From Rotaria macrura (lineage: Eukaryota; Rotifera; Eurotatoria; Philodinida; Philodinidae), in the NCBI GenBank assembly GCA_900239685.1, contig OENT01000060.1:188911-252910 (forward strand): a DNA stretch of 64,000 nt, read 5' to 3'. Under the pieces are notes generated by a model. It saw only the letters and a list, made by a program, of their open reading frames with translations, had not been told where the DNA came from and did no database searches. Both the position numbers and the translations under genes were made by a program. Positions 51,001-61,529 of this stretch are shown here, one piece after another (positions within the stretch are counted from its first letter, which is position 1; each line of letters opens with the position of its first letter).

Positions 51001-54000
51001 ATAAATTAGAATATTTTTATTTAGGATTATCAAAAATATTGGTCATTAGTAGTTTATTTAAAACAACAAATTACACAATATCTATGTGAACCTTACTTTC
51101 ATGCAGTTAAATATGAAAATCTTGATAAGTAAGTTCATTGAATCATTATTGTTTTAATGATTTATTTAAAATAATGGATTATAGAGCACAAAATTATACG
51201 AGAATATATACAAATTTCATTGAAGCTATTCTCGATTGTCTTGGTGATGGACGTCAATCAGAATTAAGTGATATATCATGTCTTCATTTACTTCTGTATC
51301 CATTGGAACATAGCGATTATGAAGTAAAATAATTTTCATTGTATGATTTTCATCATGTTATGTTTTTTTGAAAATAGGTTGTACAATCAACATTCTATAC
51401 ATGGTATCGTCTTTCAGAATTAATTCAAACAAATCATGATTTTATTTTTGACAACGTTAAACCATTCATGGATAAACTGGTTGATGTATTATGTACACAA
51501 TGTAAACTTGATCCTGACCATGTAATATGCTAGAAAATATTGTTGAGAATTTGATTAATGAAATTCTTTCGGTCTGTTTATTTAGTTGGGTATTCCACCA
51601 CAAGTCGATGAGAAAAGTACGAAACATAGTGGAGCATCAAATAGTGACTTGGCCGAATTTCGTTACCGTGTTCAATGCCTTATTGAAGATACGATTTACA
51701 TAACAGGTGCTGTAAATTGTTTTCAACGTGTAAGTAGTGTTTGTTCTACGTTCTTTTTTTCATCTAGAAAATTTTCACAGTAAAACCAAAACTAACATGT
51801 TGTCTTTCTTTTTTTGATGAAAAGATGTTCGAAAAATTACAATCATCATCATCTTTATCGTGGGAAGAAAGTGAAGCTCCATTGTATATAATGAGTTGTG
51901 TTGCTTCGTATTTACCATCTGATGAAGATAAAATTGTTCCAAATGTAATACAGGCTCTTATTTCAACGCCTATACAAACAGGCCTTGTTCATCCTGCACT
52001 TAAATATACAGGTGTACGATTAATTTCACAACTTGAGAATTGGATTGCTAAGAATGATCAACAAATTTTAAGTAAACATTTCTTTTCGTATAGGATGCAA
52101 ATGTTTTAATATAACGTGTTTTTTTTCTATTTTAATAATTTTAGAGTCTGTTATTAAATATCTTCTTTCGTTACTTGGTGACAACGAATTACGTCTTGTA
52201 TCAGCCGATGCAATATTGATTATTTCTCAAGAATCTCGAAAACAACTTTTAACCGATCTTGATCAGGTCGTGCAAGCAACTCTCTGGTTAGATCAAATTG
52301 ATAATGGCAGTGAAGCAGCCCAATGTCTTCTTAAAGGTTATTATCACATTTTCCAAAATACATGAAAATCATCCGAAATCAAAATCCTACGCTAATAAAT
52401 GCCCTCTTTATCTTTGAACCTGACAAAGAAAATGCGTACTATGTAAAAAAAAACAGATAATAATTATTCTATGTTAAAGACCAGTCATTGCCGATAAGTA
52501 TCATCTGCTCATTTGATCTTTACTGAAATTTAGTTGTCCATCAAATTTCGCTTTCGACAGATGAAATAGTAAGACAATTGGTCAATGGAATGCCATTATG
52601 GATTTCAAACCAGTACTATTGACAATTTAAGCTTACAGATTCAAAGTACAGCCATTCTTCACGCATCGAACTGGAAAAAAAGTTGTCTATTCAAAACATT
52701 GTAGCCAACTTCAAAGAGGACAAGAATAAACAAGTATTTAAAGACTAAGTAGAATTTTTCAACTCATAATGATAGATGATTCGTAGTCATGATGATTGTC
52801 TAATTAGAAGAACGCTCTGTAATCTTTCTCATTTTAATATTCTTCTGGAAATTTAAAAAATTGACCATGCATTTCCTAGCAGTTACTTGAACATTTTATA
52901 GCCAATATGTCAGGCCGAACATTGTTTATTCAATTTCGTTATAAATATATCACCATGAGTAGAATCGTTCAGTGAACTTCTCTGAGATTCCAGAGGAATG
53001 TATCAGAGAGAATAATCTCTCCACAATGATTTCTATTCTAAGTAGACACATATTGCTGGAAAATATCTCTTCAATAGCGCTACAAAGTCGAAACTTTCTC
53101 TCCAGTTTTAAACTTCGATTATATTTACCAAGAAAGTGTAAGACTCAACGATGTACTTGTCACACATACTATCTAACACGGAGTTCTTATCTCAATGATC
53201 GATTATTTTCTCCCTTTCCATCTTGAAGTCATGAGTCCATATCGAAATATTCACTTTATTTTTCTCTTTCCAACTAGGTTTATACTTGTAAAAAGCACGT
53301 TGATTCCTTGCTTTCTCTTTTAACACTAAAAATAATACTACGAGTTATTTTGCTTGGTGGGTGAAAAAATCATAGTTCCTATCTTGAATATAATGAAATC
53401 AAAGTTAAAAATATAGTCATGCGATTTCGAAATCATTCGTGTGAATAGAATTTTGAGCAATCAGAAGTCTTCTTAGAAGAATATCCTTTTGAATTTGTTG
53501 ATCTCGATAACAAAAACAGTTTATCTACCATTTTGAAACAAATAATATTTGATTGTTTTTATTTAGCTTCATCAAAATTAATTTCTCGTTTAATATCCAT
53601 TGATGATATTCATCGTTATTTAAAATTACTATTCGATCAACAAATTCAATCGTTAACTCAAGTATTTGACGTTTTCATTCTATTAGTATATATTCTTATT
53701 AATTATTTTCATATTAGATTCTTTCTACGCAGTCTGATACGAATTATAGTTCAATAATAAAACGACTTGACTGTTTGACAGCTATATTTAGGTAAGATTT
53801 CGAAAAATGAAACACATAAATATCAATGAAATACTTGTTTCTCAACTTTACAGAAGTCTTGATTTCAAAACAACATCGAAAGAAACACATCCATGTACAT
53901 CTATCGTTCAACAGGTACGTATAGATAAATACATTTCTGCTATGTATATATATATATATTAATGATACTCTAAATTAAGTTAATGCCTTTACTCAATGTC

Positions 54001-55793
54001 ATCATCGTTCGATATCGTTCATCGGCAAAACTCAGTGAATGTTGGTCACGTACAATTCGTTTTATAATACGATCAATGCATTCTGATGTCAAACTATTTT
54101 TTCAACCGATTGCTGAAATTGTTCGTTTGATACAGAGTTTTTCTTTGAAGAAGACAAAAATACATAATTGATATTTTTTATTTATTTGTTTATTTAACAA
54201 TAGGTCATTACAAGTTATGACGATGTTCCACATTCATGTTTTCTTTATTTGATATCTATTATTGTTGATGAATATGGAAATGATCCTGATTTGAAACCAT
54301 CGATTATTGTTATCAGTCAACATCTAACGAACAAGACGTTTTCAATTCTTACTAAGCCAGATGGTTTTAAAGAAAATCCAGATCTTGTTGATGATTTTTA
54401 TCGTTTATCATCAAGGTAAAGATTTATTTCGAAAAATGTATCCTTGATATATCTTTATCTTTGACTGTGCAAAAATTGTCGAATAGTCAGATATTACATA
54501 CAACAAGCTGAGTGGGATGCTAACCTCTATCAATGCCTTGAACTCTGACAAAGGAGATTTAGTACTCTGAACTGATAGTGATGCTTGATAAAAGTTTCTT
54601 TCATCATAATTTAAATTTATTCGACTATCAGATTCCAATGTGTTAATTTATTGCTGTATTTATTTGAATGAAATCTTCAGAAATTTTATTATCAATGGGT
54701 CTTGTACACATGGGTACTTTCTATTTGAAAACAGAATGTTCACGGGACTGACTTGCACAGTAGCTTTTGTGTCTTTGGGAAGATGAAATTAGGAAAAAAA
54801 ACGTATAAAATCATTATCACGGTCAAAGACTAGGAAATCACTGTGACAATAAATAAATCAAGATTGGATACGTTTATGAGAAACGCGCGTATTTATGACA
54901 ACACATAGAAGATTATGGTTAACTGTACGACTGACTTATATTCACTTAAATTTCAATAATATCCCTCACACAAAAGATTTCGAATTTCATTAGAACTGGT
55001 AAGCAGCACACTAGGATACATCTCGTACGTGAATGATTCTATGTTTTCTTTTTGTATCCGATTGAATTTAATACTCAACCATATTGATTGAGTTGTATGG
55101 ATTTAAATTCATATTTTTCTTTTTCTTTTTCTATTTCAATACAAGATTACTTCAACGATGTCCACTTGATTATCTTAAATCGAGCATAATTCAACCAATA
55201 ATTGAACAAATAATACCCAATTGTCACTTAGAACATCGAGATGCAAATTCAAGTATGATGGCATTTTTACAAACGTTGGCTAAACTAACGTCGAATAAAA
55301 ATAAAGACATCAAAGTAAAATTAATGACAGGAGAAAATTCCAATTTAATATATTGTTTCATTTAGAATAAATCTGACTTACCTGAAATTCGTACTTTGTC
55401 AATGACATTATGTGAAACGTATTTTCCCAATATTTTAACAGCTTTGATACGTGCTATTGTTATTCATCGTGTACCATCATCGATTCGTTCATCCATATCA
55501 GACTTTGTTTGTGATCTTAAAACTTACATGTTCGATAAATTCTCACAATGGCTACAAAAATCACTGACAGAAATACCACGAACGAGTAAAAATGGCTTAG
55601 TAGAAATTGTTACTGTCAAACAACGCGAACAGTTTTACAATGCTGTATGCAAGTACGTTTTTTTCTTACATAGAAAAGAAATTTTTCTTTTGAGATACTC
55701 TTGTTTTTGTTCTTTTTCTTATGATTTAGAAGCGATGCTGTATCGTCAACGGTTGAATATGAATTTGAATCATTTGCAAGATTATTTCGATGA
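48065..55793 (+). CDS. TNPO3: Transportin-3 (importin-beta family nuclear import receptor)
   Basis: Transportin-3 carries SR-rich splicing factors into the nucleus with Ran. Twenty-three exons join with continuous phase: 48065-48187, 48253-48342, 48411-48452, 48520-48591, 48664-48737, 48806-48869, 48921-49013, 49070-49216, 49282-49356, 51025-51128, 51185-51323, 51378-51521, 51586-51729, 51825-52071, 52145-52336, 53567-53661, 53718-53791, 53854-53914, 53980-54120, 54204-54415, 55146-55314, 55366-55652 and 55730-55793 (950 aa; vertebrate protein ~923). Recognisable blocks are AVQMLYHDQDAT at the start, WSLADQLI, LLEFLTALPEEVH, FRYRVQCLIEDTIY, HSCFLYLISIIVDEYG, LEHRDANSS, FSQWLQKSLTEIPR and the C-terminus FARLFR. 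The whole protein is expected to be HEAT repeats. The 1.67-, 1.23- and 0.73-kb introns at 49357, 52337 and 54416 contain nothing recognised. An upstream in-frame Met near 47954 adds an intron-like hydrophobic stretch and was rejected as start. Confidence 0.92.
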
Positions 55794-57160
55794 TGTCAAA
55801 ATGGATTATTTCTTTTTCCCATTGTTTTATATGATGAGTTTGTATGTTTGTCTGCTCTTGTGTTGTCTTCAACATATGTTCACACCGACGACTGTTGTTT
55901 TTCTTTTCGTTGTACGCGTTCACACACAATATATTTGTCAATCTTTATTTTTTTTTCTTTGTCATAGAAAAAAAGAAAACAAACGAATAAACTTATATAT
56001 GAGACATGCCTAAAGTAAGCGGGAAGTGTACTATTGGAGAGTCATTCTTGCTTATTGTTCGGCGTTCGATAAAAATTCGATAGAAGAATATAAATTACTT
56101 AAGAATATTATCTGACAATGGAGAGACAATTCTCTATTATAAGTAAAAGAGACGCATGCTGTTCAATGTTCACATATCTAAAAGAAAAAGTTTTATTTCA
56201 AATTCGGTTACGATCATGATTGTCCGAACTCGACATGCTTCATGAAACAAAGATCCATTACTTGTTTTCTTGTGTTTTGAACACAATCGTTTTTTTCTAT
56301 TCTGTATTTGATGCACGTTCCCTGTGAAATTTTGTCTCGCTATAATTGATAATATCGAGTTGTATATAATTAGTGATACATGAGCACTAAGCACAAAGCA
56401 TTCTTTTTCTAATAGTATTACTACATATCTAGCTGTGTTTGAGTATAATTCATTCAAGACTAAAATAAACTCAAATATCCATTGTTACTATGTACAATAA
56501 ACATTGAATGATTTATGAATGATACATGTTTCCTTATTGAGAATATATTTCATGTGTAATAGCTCACTCAGATAACTTCAATAGTTGTGATCGTGAATTC
56601 TGGTACTGTTAAACACTAGCTCTATCACTTCTAGCAGTATCGTTTATTTAAGTCTTTTGATCTGTATGTAATTTATTTATCGTGCTTATCTTGTCATCAT
56701 CGATCAATGTAGAAGCATATTTTATTTAAATAGATGCGGGCCATGCGTATGAGCTGTTAAGATTGTTTGATGTTGAAACTACTGCTGTGAGTGATAAGAG
56801 ACATTAAGCATCGCTGAATACTTTCTTTAAAAAAATACATCTGCATAGTAACTATCGATTTTCAAAAATGAAGCAAAAGACATTCCTATAATAAGCATAA
56901 TACAGTCGACTCTCATAGGCTAGTGCAGTTATCTTTTGCGGCTTCATTCTGACTGTAAAAACAAGTCTGGTATGATAGGAATTATGTCACTCAGTCGACG
57001 ATAAACTTGTTTAATAGGATGGCTGTAAAACGAAAAGAAATATTAGTTTCTTTAGTTTTTTCGTCTTTAATAATTCATAGAAATACATGTTGTCAAGCAT
57101 ATATTTGTTCAAACGAAATTTTAATACTTACATTTAAATAGCAAATTATCTTATCAATTT
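55794..57160. other. Intergenic region downstream of transportin-3
   Basis: About 1.4 kb. An AATAAA near 55986 could be the transportin-3 polyadenylation signal. The missing first exon of the gene at 57163 should lie in the right part of this stretch (possibly around 56950-57030), but I could not find an ATG exon with matching phase. Confidence 0.5.
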
Positions 57161-57162
57161 AG

Positions 57163-57869
57163 TTTGCAACTAAATCAGTCTACGTTTTATTTGAACGTGG
57201 CTCACATTGAAGATTCTTCGTCTAGTGATGAATCATATGCATCTAATAAAAAGAAACTCTTTTGGGTAACTCGGTATTCGTTAGGAAAAACTTTATCAAA
57301 AGAATTATTGATTGAACATGAATTTGCGGACGACGAGACTCGGCATCGATTAATTGAATTACATACACCAATTATAAACGAGAACAAAAATCATGCCCTA
57401 TTAGCGATAATCGCTTTAGTTCTAAACCCACCTATTGGTAAAAGAACATTGATTTCTCTTGCATAACTCCTTTGTAAAAAATTTCCCTACAGGGTTGATA
57501 GCCTGCATATTGATCTTCATGGCTAAACGACGATCTGATTATATGTTAAAGAATTATGAAAATATCATATATGAACGAGCTGCTGCTCGATATGCATTCA
57601 TTTCTTATATTCTCAGTGAGCACGAGTATTTCCAATAAGCATATCTTTTGCTTGATTTTCTTCTAGGTATGATCTCCATAGGTCTTACAGTTGGTATAAT
57701 CACGACTGTATTACTCTACTTTTTTGTTCGTGATCTAAAAATTGTAAATCGAAATCTACAGCAGCATGTTCAAGATAACGATGTACTATCATCAGACAAT
57801 GTTAGCACTATCAAATTTCATCAACGGGAACAAGGTTCTATTGCTTATGAAGATGACGGAATCAAATGA
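57163..57869 (+). CDS. Two-pass membrane protein, CD225/dispanin-like (5' end missing)
   Basis: Three exons are readable: 57163-57437, 57493-57615 and 57667-57869, stop at 57867-57869. The first begins at an acceptor (CAATTTAG) and has no Met, so an upstream exon is needed. The cytoplasmic N-terminal part is acidic/Ser-rich (HIEDSSSSDE). Then come a hydrophobic segment (LLAIIALVLNPPIG), continuing LIACILIFMAKRR, a short loop with SDYMLKNYE..., and a second hydrophobic helix (ISIGLTVGIITTVLLYFFV) followed by a charged tail of ~50 residues. A helix with a Pro-Gly turn, a basic loop holding a tyrosine and an (N/G)-x-x-x-A-like stretch, then a second helix is the pattern of CD225/dispanin proteins (IFITM, PRRT, TMEM91/SynDIG relatives). 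No subfamily can be named. It may act in membrane fusion or trafficking, by analogy only. Confidence 0.5.
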
Positions 57870-59153
57870 TTATAATCTTAAAGTGAACTTTATTGCGCTA
57901 TAATTCATCACAACAATAAAATTCTTGTGTGATGATTATATGTAAAAATGAAAGCCTAGTAAATAAGTGGAAAATTCTCTAAAATAAAAATCATCTGTCT
58001 TGAGTAAACGCTTGGTAAGTACTATAGAATATGTGATGAGGAATTGCTGAATTGTTTTTACACGATTCAATGTCAAGATACGATGTATACATTTCTATTT
58101 TCAATTGTTTAATTGTTCGCTAGTACATTCTAAGATTTGCTGAATAACTTGAGGTCAATATTGAAAGTAGCTTTCATGGAAATTGGGGTGCGCTGATGGT
58201 TTTTCTATCTTTTCCTCACTTAGAAAAACATAGCATCGATTTTCTTTTAAATTTGGTATTTTTTTAAAATGTTATTCATTACATATTGGTTCATTAGTAT
58301 CTGTCAACTTGGGGACAACATTTGTAATGCTAATAATAAATCTTTTATTTCAATTATTTTGTCATACTATTCTTAATAATCAGTGTCTCATAAGCTGATC
58401 AATATAGAATCGACATTTGAACAATGAATCATATTCTTTAGAATTTTTAAAAATAAAATAAGAGTTGTCTATCTTTTTATGTACACTTGATTCATACAGA
58501 GAATCTTTTAAAGATGAATGCAAGATTGCATAATTGTATTATATTTGGAGCAGAAGAATTCGATTGAAATGGATGTTTATTAATTTAAGAAATACTGTGA
58601 AGTCTTCAATTGAAAAAAATTGTTTCCTTTTAAAAAAAAAGCTTGATTTCCATACTACATCTTTTGAAACCAATCGTTTCGAGAAAAACGAAACATTTTC
58701 GATTGAAATTTTCTGTTTAGTCAATGTATCATTTAAACTCAGTAGTTACAAAAGAATAAGATGTTGAAATTCAGCCATTTTATTTTGTGTATGTATATGC
58801 ATTTGAATCGAGAATTAAGACAATCATTAATGACGTATCACAAACCATAAGAATGATCATGATCAAAGTAACTTCTTCATTCAGTTTTATGAAATTTTGA
58901 TATAGAAAAAAAAACAGATGCCATACTTTTTTTCTCCAAAGAAACAATAGTATGTGACGTTAGAATGAAGACAGTATATCACTCGTTAGATAGCTTACGA
59001 GAATAATTTTCAACAATCATTTCATGTACTGCTAACTAAGAGCAACACAACACTTTACATCAAACAATACATTTATAGTTGAAGATAATAAATCTTTGTT
59101 TTATTTTTTCTCAAGGTCAACTAACTGTAAGAGCCAATTAATTTCACATTTGA
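57870..59153. other. Intergenic region between the dispanin-like gene and ABCG
   Basis: 1.3 kb between convergent genes, so it should hold both 3' untranslated regions. It has several AATAAA-like sites (e.g. near 57917 and 57983). Open frames at 58.5-58.8 kb overlap on both strands and look like noise. Nothing else is recognised. Confidence 0.6.
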
Positions 59154-61529
59154 TTATTTGACTTTCTTCATTCTTATTAATTGAATGTAAGCCACAATCA
59201 AAAAAGCAATGGTCATAATTAATAGAGCTAATAAATTTTTCCATATATCCCACTCGTTACTATATGGAATATGACGTTGTACTAAAACTTGTTCGCCAGT
59301 CAATGGACAAATTTGCGTATTGTTTGCTAAACAAAATTTTAAATCACGAAATTCATTGATTGTTAATGAATTTATTGCATATCGAAAAACACTTAACCAT
59401 CGAAGCCATTGAAGAAACGAAAAAATACTTGTAATATCGATAAGGAATCCACTAAAAACCATCATACTTGCAAAAATAAATACGATAACAATTAATGCCA
59501 CGACTAAAAAAACATAGAAAACCCTTAAACTAATTTTAAAACGAGGAAGAAAATTCAAAAAATATTTCATACCAAATATTGGAATAAAAGAAGCAACAAG
59601 GAAGCAAATAGCCGAACCAAAGATTGTGCTTATAAAAATTGTTAAGAGATAAATAAAAAATCGAGTAGGTGATAGTTGAAAGCCAGCCATTAAATATGTA
59701 ATTACTGAATAAATCACTGAAGTAACAAGACGCATCGGAAGTACATCACAGATTAATTTTGCAACAAAGAAACTCGATACACGATAATAGCCGCTTGCAT
59801 TTTCCTCCAATAAAAAAAAAAAAATTCTAGAGTGCAGTATGGTTTCTTTCTTGTTAGTTAAAACATTCTTACATGAGTGAAAAGTGCACGTTCTCTAATT
59901 AATGGTTCTAAAGCAGCTGTTGTACTATATATTTGATTAACAATAACGAAAAATATAGCTCCGAAGCGATTTTGTACACCAGTTTCAACTGTTGCTTTGA
60001 TACGATTAAAAACTATACCTGTCAATAGAGCTAATAGTGTTGCAACAATAATTTGTGAAGCTGCCATGGCTGGATCTCGTATTGTATTACGAAGTGTTCG
60101 AATACAAACATGATACAATTCATTGAGATATGATCGAGATAAATGTTCGTCGTATGCATAATTATCCTTGTCATGGTCGTCGTTCATAGCGATATCATAG
60201 TTTAAGTAGAATCTTGATTGTGAACATGTTGCTTCAAGTAACTTTGATGGATGATTACTTAATTGAATAACTGAGTCGAGTGCAAAGTCAGCTGGATTAT
60301 CATGTTCTTCACATTTAAAACCAAGAGAAGAAAAATACGGTAACATATCATTGGTTGAACCAAGAAAAACTTTATGACCATAAGAAAGAAGAAGAATCGT
60401 ATCGAATAATTTGAATATTGAATAACAAGGTTGATGAATTGAAAAAATAATCGTACCTAAAAATAAATGCAAACTTTATTTTTCTTGTGTTTTATAAGGC
60501 TTAGTAAAGCGTCATCTCAATCTAGTAGTATTAGTTTCATATAGCCTACATCCACGTCTGGACAAGTTATACAAACATTTCATAACAGTTTTTGCTGTTG
60601 ATGAATCCAAACCTATGAAAATCAAAAAGAAACATCATATCGAACATCCAATATGTGCACATACCACTAGTTGGTTCGTCTAGGAAAAGCAAACTTGGTG
60701 AAAGAACTAGCTCCATACCAATGCATGCTCTTCGTTTTTCTCCTCCGGATATTCCTCGTGTAAAAGGTGTACCGATTCGAGTATCGGCACATGTTTCAAG
60801 GCCTAAATCATGGATGATGCCATTGACCAGCACAATACGTTCACCTATGCTTGTTGTACTTGATAAACGAACGTTAGCCGAAAACATAAGATTTTCACGA
60901 ACAGTTAAGACTCCATTGATTATATCTTGTTTTGTATTAAAAACTACAATGTGTATCGTTAAAGAAATTGAAAATGTCCTTTACCTTCTTGAACAACATA
61001 ACCAATCGAATATTTAAAATTTTTAGGTCGAGATCTCCCTGATACAAGAACAAGCCCCGATACACCATTTTTATCTTTTCGATCGGCAAGAATATCTAGC
61101 AGAGTCGATTTACCTGATCCAGATGGTCCTAAATAAAGTCAATATTGTTTGAACCACAGTTTAGATGAAACTTTTACCTAGGATAGCATTCATACCAATT
61201 GAAAAAGCACCGGAAATATTGTGAAGAATTCGATTTCTTGGTTTTAATTTGCAACAAGATGACATTTTTCCTTTTATCACATGTCCAACATCATAACTTA
61301 ATTGATGAAAAGACATCCTCATCGATTGATCATGGTTTCTATTCGTTATTGCATTTATTTCTGGTAGTTTAGCATAGTAATTATGTGAAAATGAAATATT
61401 TTGATTATTGGACACGTCTGTTGATACTGATCGAACAAATGTAATATCATCATGAACTGATCCTACTTGTCGAAGCAAAGAAAGAACGACATTTCCTTTT
61501 TCACCATCAACTAACGTATTTGTTTCCAT
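59154..61529 (-). CDS. ABCG2-like half-size ABC transporter
   Basis: ABCG half transporters dimerise to export lipids, steroids or xenobiotics. Seven exons join in phase: 61529-61178, 61128-60985, 60925-60665, 60612-60550, 60456-59873, 59804-59573 and 59503-59154 (661 aa; human ABCG2 655). The nucleotide-binding domain comes first: Walker A GPSGSGKST (118-126), Q-loop VVQED, signature ISGGEKRRA (from 224), Walker B LLFLDEP (244-250), D-loop SGLDSST, and the H-loop in IIFSIHQP. The membrane domain has six predicted helices, with GYYRVSSFFVAKL...LPMR and FSGFLI matching the ABCG2 subgroup, and an extracellular Cys-containing loop before the last helix. All catalytic residues appear intact. The intron at 59572-59504 is 69 nt without a stop in frame, so it reads through as extra sequence if unspliced. 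The substrate is unknown. Confidence 0.9.
59504..59572 (-). other. Stop-free 69-nt intron in the ABCG gene
   Basis: Donor G|GTATGA and a T-rich acceptor (TTTTTTTAG) bound a 69-nt segment that is exactly 23 codons and has no stop in the gene's frame. Removing it restores alignment to the ABCG2-type helix (IPIF joined to VALIVIV); retaining it would insert a 23-residue basic/aromatic stretch. Confidence 0.75.

Noticed and set aside
55653..56013. Continuation of the transportin-3 frame past 55652 (205-codon frame)
   Set aside because: Splicing 55652 to 55730 restores the conserved C-terminal FARLFR and stop; the read-through is intron and 3' UTR.
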